15,493 bases of DNA from Nocardioidaceae bacterium. Lineage in GTDB: Bacteria; Actinomycetota; Actinomycetes; Propionibacteriales; Nocardioidaceae. The notes beneath the pieces are model-generated. The model was given only the letters and a program-made list of their open reading frames with translations, had not been told where the DNA came from and did no database searches. This document shows positions 6,415 through 13,172 of the stretch, in pieces (the stretch's first letter is position 1; the number at the start of each line of letters is the position of its first letter). The position numbers and the translations under genes were made by a program. The DNA lies in NCBI GenBank assembly GCA_013811715.1, contig JACCUS010000088.1, positions 1 to 15,493 of the forward strand. Reading direction: 5' to 3'.

Positions 6415-6984
6415 ATGGACTTCGACAGTCACGTCATCGCGGTGTCCACGGCGGCCGCGGGTCTGGTCAACGCCCTCTCGCCCGGCCAGGAGAGGGGCCG
6501 CCGTTACGAGGCGCCGGATGAGGCGCACCAGCGCGAGATCATCGCGGACGTGCTGTTCAGCGAAGCCGCTGGACGCCCCACCGTCGACGCCGCAGACCTC
6601 GCGGCCTTCGCTGGGCTCGCCGCGACGTTGCGGCTGGTCTTCGAGCAGGTCGAAGCCGGCGACCTCTCCGAGGCCGCCGGGGTGGTCAACCGGCTGATGC
6701 GCGAGACCGGGGCACGACCACAGCTCGACAGCCACCGGCCCGGGGAGTGGAGCATGCACTTCCACGGCAGCGACGACTCGCTCGTCGTCGGCTGGGCCGC
6801 GGGCTGCGCGACCGGTCTGGCCTTGGCGATCGGCAGTGACTTCGCCGGCCGCGTCGGCGTTTGCGTGGCGAAGAGATGCGACCGGGTGTACGTCGACACC
6901 TCCCGCAACCACGCGAAGAGGTTCTGCTCGACGGCCTGCCAGAGCCGCACCAAGGCCGCCGCCTTCCGCGCCCGCCGCCGTTGA
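6415..6984 (+). CDS. CGNR-type zinc-finger (ABATE domain) putative transcriptional regulator
   Basis: This 189-residue protein follows the layout of the CGNR family of putative stress regulators. An N-terminal ABATE-like domain (FDSHVIAVSTAAAGLVNALSPG onward) precedes a C-terminal treble-clef-like zinc finger. Four cysteines, C150, C155, C171 and C175, are placed as expected for metal binding. VYVDTSRNHAKRFCS matches the family's D-x-S-R-N-x-x-R/K-R-x-C core, and a basic tail (KAAAFRARRR) follows. The name-giving CGNR tetrapeptide reads CQSR here, a divergent form. ATG 6415 is preferred over TTG 6403 because homologues start at the MDFDSH-like stretch. It lies head-to-head with an MFS exporter, suggesting it controls that gene and itself. 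The family is known only as putative DNA-binding proteins; the target here is inferred. Confidence 0.85.
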   Translation: MDFDSHVIAVSTAAAGLVNALSPGQERGRRYEAPDEAHQREIIADVLFSEAAGRPTVDAADLAAFAGLAATLRLVFEQVEAGDLSEAAGVVNRLMRETGARPQLDSHRPGEWSMHFHGSDDSLVVGWAAGCATGLALAIGSDFAGRVGVCVAKRCDRVYVDTSRNHAKRFCSTACQSRTKAAAFRARRR

Positions 6985-7065
6985 CCGGTTCGGCAGCGGC
7001 TGGTCTGTCGGGAGGTCGCCCGCCGCTTCGGCAGACGAGTCAGCGGCGCCCGGTCTTCTGTGATG

Positions 7066-7107
7066 TTTGCCTTGTTTACAAGCCAAACGCCTTGTAAACA
7101 AGGCAAA
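7066..7107. repeat. Perfect 17-bp inverted repeat with 8-bp spacer; each arm contains a dyad
   Basis: TTTGCCTTGTTTACAAG (7066-7082) and CTTGTAAACAAGGCAAA (7091-7107) are exact reverse complements around the asymmetric spacer CCAAACGC. Each arm holds a 5-2-5 dyad, CTTGT-TT-ACAAG (7071-7082) and CTTGT-AA-ACAAG (7091-7102), set 20 bp apart, about two helical turns. GCCTTG recurs at 7069, 7089 and 7111. The block is AT-rich in a GC-rich genome. It resembles a pair of operators for a dimeric repressor (TetR or MarR style). A recombinase core site or a terminator are alternatives. It begins 81 bases after the CGNR stop and ends 85 bases before the acetyltransferase start. Confidence 0.85.
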
Positions 7108-7157
7108 TCTGCCTTGCACACTGTGTACTTGCCGTGTAGGCCCCGGTCGAAACCCGT

Positions 7158-7186
7158 TTGCGCCGTCCGGCCCGCACGTGAAGTCT
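7158..7186 (+). promoter_or_regulatory. Probable leaderless promoter of the acetyltransferase gene
   Basis: TTGCGC (7158-7163) and AAGTCT (7181-7186) are separated by exactly 17 bases, and the second hexamer ends six bases before ATG 7193. This fits a leaderless promoter. A second candidate, TTGCAC (7114-7119) with TAGGCC (7137-7142), also has a 17-base spacer and would start nearer the palindrome, but its -10 lacks the final T. Confidence 0.45.
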
Positions 7187-7192
7187 GGTCGC

Positions 7193-8491
7193 ATGCCATC
7201 TGAACACCTCTCCGCCAACCAGCAGCCGGTCGGGATCGTGCCGCTCCAGGCGGCAGACGCGCAACGGACCCTCAACGTCCTCCTCTCGGCCTTCTTCTTC
7301 GAACCAGGGGCGGGAAGCCCAGAGGTGCACACGGCGGTTCTGGACTGGCGCCGCACGTTCGGCGCCACCCGCGAAGGTGCCGACCTTGCCGGCGTCTACA
7401 CCTCGTTCGACATGCAGGTCACCGTGCCCGGCGGGGCGCCCGGCGACCTCACCCAGGTGCCGATGGCCGGGCTCTCGTGGGTGGCCGTGCACCCCGACCA
7501 CCGCCGTCGGGGCGTGATGAGCGCGATGCTCCGGCATCACCTCGCCGACCTGCACGAGTCCGGGGCCGCGCCGATCGGTGGGCTACTCGCCGCGGAGGTG
7601 GCGATCTACGGCCGCTTCGGGTACGGCGTCGCCTCCGTCGAGGCAGTCCTCGACCTCGGGCGCGGCGCCGACTTCGCCGCACCGGCGCTCGACGATGCGG
7701 CCGCCCGCGTCGAGACCCGGTTCGTGGCCGCCGACTGCGACGAGGCTGCCACCCGGCTGCACGAGGCGCACCTGCGTTGCGCCGCCACCTCGCTCGGAGC
7801 CGTAGCGCGCCCGGACACGATGGCCAGGCCGATGCACGTGGACATCGCGGCCCAGCGCAAGGGCCGCGAGCCCACGCAGGTGCTGTTCGCCAGCGTCGAC
7901 GGCGAGACGACCGGCTACGCGCTGTTCAACCGCAAACCGAACTGGGAGAACGGCAGGCCACAGGGCAAGGTCTCCGTCTCTGAGCTCGCCGCTGCCGACC
8001 CGGCGACGCTGCTGGCGCTGGCCCGCCGGCTGGTCGACTTCGACCTCACCGCCGCCACCGAGATCCGCGGTCGCAGCATGGACGACCCCCTCATCTGGTG
8101 GGCCGGTGGCCCGCGGGCGAGCCAGGTCAAGGCTTACGACAGCCTGTGGCTGCGGCTGGTCGACCTCGACACGGCACTGGCCGCGCGTGGCTACGCCCAG
8201 CCGTGCGAGCTGGTGCTCGACGTGGTCGACGCCGAGTGTCCCTGGAACCAGCGGAAGTGGCGGCTGAGCGTGCAGACCTCCGGTACGACGAGCGTCGAGT
8301 CCGTGGCCGCCTCCACCGACGCCGACCTGCGGCTCCCCGTCCACGCTCTCGGCGCGGCCTATCTCGGCGCCCGGACAGTGGCTTCCCAAGCCCACCAGGG
8401 TCTGGTCGAGGAGCTGCGGCCCGGCGCGGTGCGTGAGCTGTCGATGGCCATGCAGGCCGACCGGGCGCCCATCGGTTCAGTCGACTTCTGA
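7193..8491 (+). CDS. Eis-family GNAT N-acetyltransferase
   Basis: Eis-type enzymes transfer acetyl from acetyl-CoA to amines such as aminoglycosides (often at several positions) or protein lysines. The 432-residue product has the family's three-part plan. First is a GNAT domain with the acetyl-CoA pyrophosphate loop VAVHPDHRRRGVMSAML (residues about 97-113). IYGRFGYG follows, whose first Tyr (Y139) corresponds, as I recall, to the Eis general-acid tyrosine. Then come a second GNAT-like region and a C-terminal SCP2-like domain ending in SVDF; the free carboxylate of the terminal Phe is catalytic in Eis. The start is ATG 7193; an in-frame extension to 7067 would run through the palindrome and is rejected. 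A 17-spaced promoter-like pair precedes it. The natural substrate and any drug resistance are unknown. Confidence 0.9.
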   Translation: MPSEHLSANQQPVGIVPLQAADAQRTLNVLLSAFFFEPGAGSPEVHTAVLDWRRTFGATREGADLAGVYTSFDMQVTVPGGAPGDLTQVPMAGLSWVAVHPDHRRRGVMSAMLRHHLADLHESGAAPIGGLLAAEVAIYGRFGYGVASVEAVLDLGRGADFAAPALDDAAARVETRFVAADCDEAATRLHEAHLRCAATSLGAVARPDTMARPMHVDIAAQRKGREPTQVLFASVDGETTGYALFNRKPNWENGRPQGKVSVSELAAADPATLLALARRLVDFDLTAATEIRGRSMDDPLIWWAGGPRASQVKAYDSLWLRLVDLDTALAARGYAQPCELVLDVVDAECPWNQRKWRLSVQTSGTTSVESVAASTDADLRLPVHALGAAYLGARTVASQAHQGLVEELRPGAVRELSMAMQADRAPIGSVDF

Positions 8492-8524
8492 CGCGTCGCG
8501 CCCGAAATCGGACGGTCGACCGAA

Positions 8525-8549
8525 GTGTCGCGGCTAACAATCGCGACAC
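8525..8549. terminator. Hairpin downstream of the acetyltransferase, overlapping the mreB promoter region
   Basis: GTGTCGCG (8525-8532) and CGCGACAC (8542-8549) form a perfect 8-bp stem around a 9-base loop, 34 bases after the acetyltransferase stop. It may end that transcript. Its loop also holds the best -35 candidate for mreB, so it could instead be an operator. Confidence 0.5.
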
Positions 8550-8562
8550 GCCGACCTACCCT
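8534..8562 (+). promoter_or_regulatory. Candidate promoter of the mre-mrdA-rodA operon
   Basis: CTAACA (8534-8539) and TACCCT (8557-8562) are 17 bases apart and match four of six -35 bases and the TANNNT -10 pattern. TAGGCT at 8578-8583 is a second -10 candidate without a good -35. Either gives a leader of some 50-75 bases with AGGG (8632-8635) seven bases before the mreB ATG. The 151-base gap 8492-8642 holds only these sites and the hairpin. Confidence 0.4.
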
Positions 8563-8642
8563 GGTCACGCACAGGCGTAGGCTTCTCCCGGGCGAGCGAG
8601 CAGCCGCAGCAGACGGATTTTTCAAGGGGCTAGGGCTACCAG

Positions 8643-9668
8643 ATGGCCAACAGCATCATCGGCCGCGACATGGCGGTGGATCTCGGCACCGCAAACACTT
8701 TGGTCTATGTGCGCGGTCGCGGCGTCATGCTCAACGAGCCCTCCGTGGTGGCGATGAACGCCCAGACGCGCGAGATCCTCGCCGTCGGCACCGAGGCCAA
8801 GCGGATGATCGGCCGCACCCCAGACAGCATCACCGCCATTCGCCCGCTCCGCGACGGCGTGATCGCCGACTTCGAGGCAACCGAACAGATGCTGCGCTTC
8901 TTCATTCAGCGCGTCCACCGGCGTCGCTACTTCGCCAAACCGCGGCTGGTGATCTGCGTTCCTTCAGGCATCACCGCGGTCGAGCAGCGGGCGGTCAAGG
9001 AGGCTGGCTATCAGGCCGGCGCCCGCCGCGTCTACATCATCGAGGAGCCGATGGCGGCGGCGATCGGGGCCGGGCTCCCCGTGCACGAGGCCACCGGGAA
9101 CATGGTCGTCGACATCGGCGGCGGCACCACCGAGGTCGCCGTGATCAGCCTCGGCGGCATTGTGACCAGCCAGTCGATCCGCACTGCGGGAGATGAGATC
9201 GACCAGGCGATCATGAGCTGGATGAAGAAGGAGTACTCGCTGATGTTGGGGGAGCGCACGGCCGAGGAGATCAAGATCGCCTTGGGTTCCGCGTTCCCCC
9301 TCCCCGACGAGCCCGAGGCGGAGATCCGGGGCCGCGACATGGTCAGCGGCCTGCCGCGCAACGTCGTAGTCTCCACCGCCGAGGTGCGGCAGGCGCTCGA
9401 GGAGCCGCTCGGCGCGATCATCGACTCGATACGCAGCACCCTCGACAAAACCCCACCGGAGCTGGCGGGGGACATCATGGACCGCGGCGTGGTGCTTACC
9501 GGCGGTGGCGCGTTGCTGCGTGGGCTCGACGAGCGAGTCCGGCACGAGACCGGCATGCCGGCTCACGTCGCCGAAGGGCCACTGGACTCAGTCGCGCTCG
9601 GCGCCGGCAAGTGCGTCGAGGAGTTCGAAGCGCTGCACCAGGTGCTGGTCGCCGAGCCCAGGCGGTAG
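8643..9668 (+). CDS. mreB: Rod shape-determining protein MreB (actin homologue)
   Basis: MreB polymerises with ATP on the inner face of the membrane and guides the elongation machinery for side-wall peptidoglycan. The 341-residue length is standard. The actin-fold signatures are in order: phosphate-1 loop DLGTANT (residues 13-19), the VPSGITAVEQRAV connector, EEPMAAAIGAGLPV, phosphate-2 loop DIGGGTTEVAV, and the adenosine loop VLTGGGALLRGLDE. The start ATG 8643 has AGGG seven bases upstream. It is the first gene of the operon that continues as mreC, mreD, mrdA and rodA. It ends three bases before the mreC GTG. Many rod-shaped actinobacteria, such as mycobacteria, lack MreB, so its presence tells against that lineage. 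Confidence 0.98.
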   Translation: MANSIIGRDMAVDLGTANTLVYVRGRGVMLNEPSVVAMNAQTREILAVGTEAKRMIGRTPDSITAIRPLRDGVIADFEATEQMLRFFIQRVHRRRYFAKPRLVICVPSGITAVEQRAVKEAGYQAGARRVYIIEEPMAAAIGAGLPVHEATGNMVVDIGGGTTEVAVISLGGIVTSQSIRTAGDEIDQAIMSWMKKEYSLMLGERTAEEIKIALGSAFPLPDEPEAEIRGRDMVSGLPRNVVVSTAEVRQALEEPLGAIIDSIRSTLDKTPPELAGDIMDRGVVLTGGGALLRGLDERVRHETGMPAHVAEGPLDSVALGAGKCVEEFEALHQVLVAEPRR

Positions 9669-9671
9669 GGC

Positions 9672-10550
9672 GTGGACCACTACCCCGGACGCTCCCGCGC
9701 CCTCCTCGGACTGCTTGTCCTCGCGTCGGTCACGATCATCACCTTCGACGCCCGGCATGAGACCTCCGACTCGCCGATCGACCCACTGCGTACGGCGATG
9801 GGGTCGGTTCTCGGGCCGGTCCAAGACGCGGCCGCAGCGGGCTTGGAGCCGGTCACCGACCTTCCCGGGCACTTCGCCGACGTGACGGAGCTGCGCCAGG
9901 AGAATGCCGCCCTGCAGGCCGAGAGAGACGATCTCGCCACCCAACTTCGAGCAGCGGACGCCAACGCCAATCGAGACGACGAGGTAGCCGGCATCGCCGA
10001 GCTCGCCGACACGTCCGGTTTCGCGGTAGTGCCGGCCCAGGTGATCGGGCTCGGGCCGGCCCAGTCGTTCTCACGAACCGTCACGATCGACGCGGGAAGA
10101 GAGGACGGAGTCGTCCCCGACCTGACCGTGATCAACGCCGACGGCCTGGTCGGTCGAGTCATCGCCGCCGCTGCGTCGAGCGCCACGATCTTGTTGATCA
10201 TCGACAGCGAGTCGACGGTCGGCGGCCGGCTCGGGGAGTCGATGGAGCTGGGCTTCCTCGACGGCGACGGCCAGATCAGTGGAAACTCCACGCTCGAGCT
10301 CAGCCTGGTCGACCACACGATCTCTCCGTGGATCGGCGACACCGTGGTGACGTGGGGCTCGCGCAACCAGGCGCCCTACCTGGCCGGTGTGCCGATCGGC
10401 AGCGTCGTCAGCGTCCGCTCGTCCCCGGCCGAGCTCACCGAGACGGCCCAGGTCGACCCGTTCGTCGACTTCTCCTCTCTCGACATCGTGGCGGTGGTCA
10501 CCAGCGAGTCCGAGCCGGCGACCGGGCTTGCTCAGGGGGGCACGCCGTGA
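9672..10550 (+). CDS. mreC: Rod shape-determining protein MreC
   Basis: MreC is a single-pass membrane protein that forms extracytoplasmic filaments and links MreB/MreD to PBP2. The 292-residue product has one N-terminal helix (about residues 9-26) and a coiled coil (about 70-98, TELRQENAALQAERDDLATQ). Two beta-barrel lobes follow, with AQVIGLGPAQSFSRTVTIDAG and GLVGRVIAAAASSATILLIID as the family core. The start is GTG 9672, with AGGCGG six bases upstream inside the end of mreB. The last four bases overlap the mreD start (GTGA), showing coupling. Nothing is missing. Confidence 0.96.
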   Translation: MDHYPGRSRALLGLLVLASVTIITFDARHETSDSPIDPLRTAMGSVLGPVQDAAAAGLEPVTDLPGHFADVTELRQENAALQAERDDLATQLRAADANANRDDEVAGIAELADTSGFAVVPAQVIGLGPAQSFSRTVTIDAGREDGVVPDLTVINADGLVGRVIAAAASSATILLIIDSESTVGGRLGESMELGFLDGDGQISGNSTLELSLVDHTISPWIGDTVVTWGSRNQAPYLAGVPIGSVVSVRSSPAELTETAQVDPFVDFSSLDIVAVVTSESEPATGLAQGGTP

Positions 10551-11059
10551 GAGCCGCCCTCCGCGTTGCCGCCCTTGCGGTCCTGATCGTGTTGACGGTG
10601 ACGCTGCAGATCACGGTCTTCAGCCATTTCTCGTTGAACGGGGTCGTCCCCGACCTCGCGCTGCTCATCGTGATAGCCGCCGCCCTGGTGCGGGGTGCCG
10701 GTTATGGCGCCCTGGTGGGCTTCGCCGCCGGATTGGTGCTCGATCTGGCGCCGCCGGCCGATCACACGGCCGGCCGGTGGGCGCTCTCGTTCGTGTTGGC
10801 CGGCTATCTCACCGGCCTCGTCAAGCGGGACAGCGAGGGGTCGGTCGTCGGCACCGTGGTGATGGTCGCGGCCGGCGCCTTCGTCGGCACGTCGGTCTTC
10901 GCACTGACCGGCCTGGTCCTGCAAGACTCCGGTGTCACCGTTGCCTCGGCGTTCGACGTCGTACCGCTGGCGGTGTTGTACGACGTGATGTTGACGCCGT
11001 TGGTCATCCCCCTCGTCGTGCTGCTCCTCCGTCAGCTCGAGCCGAAGGAACGCTGGTGA
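10547..11059 (+). CDS. mreD: Rod shape-determining protein MreD
   Basis: MreD is a small integral membrane partner of MreC in the elongation complex. The 170-residue product has about five membrane helices, beginning with VAALAVLIVLTVTLQITVFS. It includes GVVPDLALLIVIAAALVRG and GLVLDLAPPADHTAGRWAL, the family's usual helix 2-3 pattern with conserved PDL and DL. I chose GTG 10547 because AGGGGGG lies six bases before it and because it gives a GTGA overlap with the mreC stop; the frame is open further upstream but only as a shadow of mreC. Mrd A begins seven bases after its stop. Confidence 0.94.
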   Translation: MRAALRVAALAVLIVLTVTLQITVFSHFSLNGVVPDLALLIVIAAALVRGAGYGALVGFAAGLVLDLAPPADHTAGRWALSFVLAGYLTGLVKRDSEGSVVGTVVMVAAGAFVGTSVFALTGLVLQDSGVTVASAFDVVPLAVLYDVMLTPLVIPLVVLLLRQLEPKERW

Positions 11060-11066
11060 CCCGACC

Positions 11067-13172
11067 ATGTTGAGGGCCCGCTCCCGACTGCGACTGTTCG
11101 TCGTCCAGATGATGGTGCTGTCGCTGTTCATGACGCTGTTCGCGCGCCTGTGGTACCTGCAGGTGGTCGGTGCCGAGACCTACCAGGCTGCCGCCGAGGA
11201 GAACGCGGTGCGCGCCGTCGAGATCTCGGCGCCTCGCGGGCTGATCGTCGACTCCCAGGGTCGCCCGCTGGTGGCCAACCGCACCTCGTGGGTCATCACC
11301 GTCGACCGCTTCTTGTTGGACAGGCTCGAGCGGCCGGCCCGGCGGGCCGCCATGGCCCGCCTCGCCGACACCCTGGGGCTGCCGGCGGACGAGCTCGAAC
11401 GACGTACCAGGCTCTGTGGCGAGCCGGGGGCGGCCGAGCCGCCAATCTGCTGGAACGGCTCGCAGTATGCGCCGGTGCCGGTGGCCGACGACGTCTCGCA
11501 GTCGCTGGCCGCCTCGATCCTCGAACAGTCCGAGGACTATCCGGGTGTCACCGCCGAGGCCCGCAAGGTCAGGGCCTACCCGTCGCCGTACGGCATCAAC
11601 GCCGCGCACCTGCTCGGCTACGTCTCGCCCGTCACCGAGGACGAGCTCGACGCGGCGGAGGAGTCCGGCGACAACGCGCTAAGCCCGCTCTCCAACGTCG
11701 GACGGTCGGGGCTGGAGGACTCCTACGACAGCTACCTGCGCGGTGTCGCCGGCGTCCGGGAGGTCTCCGTCGACTCGATGGGCCGGGTGCTGGGTGAGTA
11801 CGGCGTCACCGGGCCGCAGCCCGGCGACACGCTCGTCACGACCATCGACGCCAAGGTCCAGTCGGTGGTCGAGCGGGAGCTGGAGAGCACGATCCTCAAG
11901 ACGCGCAAGGTGGTCGACCCGGTGACCGGGCGCAAGTACGAGGCCGACTCCGGGTCGGTCGTGGTCATGGACGCCACCACCGGCCGCCTGGTGGCGATGG
12001 CCAGTTACCCCAGCTACGACCCAGACGTCTGGTCGGGAGGGATCACCCAGGGCGACCTCGAGCGCCTCTACAGCCAGCGGAGCGGGACGCCACTGCTCTC
12101 CCGCGCCACCCAGGGGCAGTTCGCGCCGGGCTCGACCTTCAAGCCCTTCGTGGCGGCGGGCGCGCTGACCACCAAGCGCTACTCGCAGAGCACCCGGCTG
12201 GACTGCTCGTCGTACTTCCAGGTCGGAGACCGGGCCTTCAAGAACTACGAGTCGGGCGCCTACGGCTACATCGACTTCCCCACGGCGCTGCAGGTCTCGT
12301 GCAACACCTTCTTCTACCGTCTCGGCTACGGACTCTGGGTCGCCACCGGTGCGGACGCGGACGACGTGAACACCCCCGACCCGTTGGTCGACATGGCGGA
12401 GGCGTTCGGTTTCGGAGAGACCACTGGCGTCGACCTCCCGGGGGAGGCGACCGGACGCATCGCCGACCGGAGGTGGAAGCTGAGCTACTGGAAAGCCAAC
12501 AAGGACTACTACTGCAAGCTCGGCAAGGAGAAGGGCGACGACTTCGTGCACGTCTTCGCGCGTGAGTTCTGCATCGACGGGTATGCCTACCGGGCCGGCG
12601 ACGCGGTCAACTTCTCGATCGGGCAGGGCGACACGATCATCACGCCGCTGCAGCTGGCGACCGCCTACGCCGCACTCTCCAACGGCGGAACACTGTGGAA
12701 ACCGCGCATCGGCAAGGCGATCGTGTCACCCTCAGGGGAGGTGATCAAGAAGATCAGGCCGCAGCGGGCCTCCACCGTCCCGGTGCCCAAGAAGATCCTG
12801 CGCTACATCGACACGGCCCTGATCGGGACCACCCGCACCGGCACGTCGGCGTGGCGGTTCGTCGACTTCCCGCTCGACCGGGTGCGGATCCGCTCCAAGA
12901 CCGGAAGTGCCGAGGTCTACGGGAAGCAGTCGACGTCGTGGCTGGCGTCGTACAACGAGCAGTATGTCGTCGTGATGATGGTGTCCCAGGGTGGGACCGG
13001 GTCGGGCACGTCCGGACCGTCGGTACGCAGGATCTGGGAGTCCCTCTACGGCATCCGTGGCGAGAAGGTGCACATCGACGAGGCGGTGCAGCCGGGCGCG
13101 CACCCGCCCACCGAGCTGCCCGTGTTCCATCGCGACGGGCAGATCACCGCGCCGGTGCTGAGGCGACGCTAG
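11067..13172 (+). CDS. mrdA: Penicillin-binding protein 2 (elongation transpeptidase)
   Basis: PBP2 cross-links peptidoglycan peptides during elongation, working with RodA on the outer face of the membrane. The 701-residue protein has an N-terminal membrane anchor (about residues 8-30) and a dimerisation/pedestal domain starting with ISAPRGLIVDSQGRPLVAN. The transpeptidase domain carries the three catalytic motifs: S356-T-F-K359 in APGSTFKPF, S411-C-N413, and K611-T-G in SKTGSAEVYG. It is longer than the roughly 630 residues of E. coli PBP2; part of the extra length is an insertion near residues 475-505 before the FSIGQGDTIITPLQLA segment. Six cysteines (117, 128, 380, 412, 483, 502) lie in the extracytoplasmic part and could form disulfides. 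It starts at ATG 11067 without a clear ribosome site and abuts rodA directly. Confidence 0.97.
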   Translation: MLRARSRLRLFVVQMMVLSLFMTLFARLWYLQVVGAETYQAAAEENAVRAVEISAPRGLIVDSQGRPLVANRTSWVITVDRFLLDRLERPARRAAMARLADTLGLPADELERRTRLCGEPGAAEPPICWNGSQYAPVPVADDVSQSLAASILEQSEDYPGVTAEARKVRAYPSPYGINAAHLLGYVSPVTEDELDAAEESGDNALSPLSNVGRSGLEDSYDSYLRGVAGVREVSVDSMGRVLGEYGVTGPQPGDTLVTTIDAKVQSVVERELESTILKTRKVVDPVTGRKYEADSGSVVVMDATTGRLVAMASYPSYDPDVWSGGITQGDLERLYSQRSGTPLLSRATQGQFAPGSTFKPFVAAGALTTKRYSQSTRLDCSSYFQVGDRAFKNYESGAYGYIDFPTALQVSCNTFFYRLGYGLWVATGADADDVNTPDPLVDMAEAFGFGETTGVDLPGEATGRIADRRWKLSYWKANKDYYCKLGKEKGDDFVHVFAREFCIDGYAYRAGDAVNFSIGQGDTIITPLQLATAYAALSNGGTLWKPRIGKAIVSPSGEVIKKIRPQRASTVPVPKKILRYIDTALIGTTRTGTSAWRFVDFPLDRVRIRSKTGSAEVYGKQSTSWLASYNEQYVVVMMVSQGGTGSGTSGPSVRRIWESLYGIRGEKVHIDEAVQPGAHPPTELPVFHRDGQITAPVLRRR

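Noticed and set aside
7066..7107. The palindrome as a classical Rho-independent terminator
   Set aside because: The stem is not GC-rich and there is no U-tract after it. The internal dyads and 20-bp phasing fit protein binding better, though termination is not fully excluded.
7067..7192. N-terminal extension of the acetyltransferase to a TTG at 7067
   Set aside because: The extension would be encoded by the palindrome itself and a promoter-like region, is unlike Eis N-termini, and has no ribosome binding site. ATG 7193 fits the family.
6376..7368. A 330-codon - strand frame opposite the CGNR regulator and the palindrome
   Set aside because: The opposite strand encodes the zinc-finger protein with intact cysteines and good start context. 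This frame has no family features and covers a regulatory region.
10328..10546. Upstream extension of mreD within mreC
   Set aside because: This part is the shifted-frame shadow of mreC. GTG 10547 has a strong ribosome site and the usual 4-base overlap.
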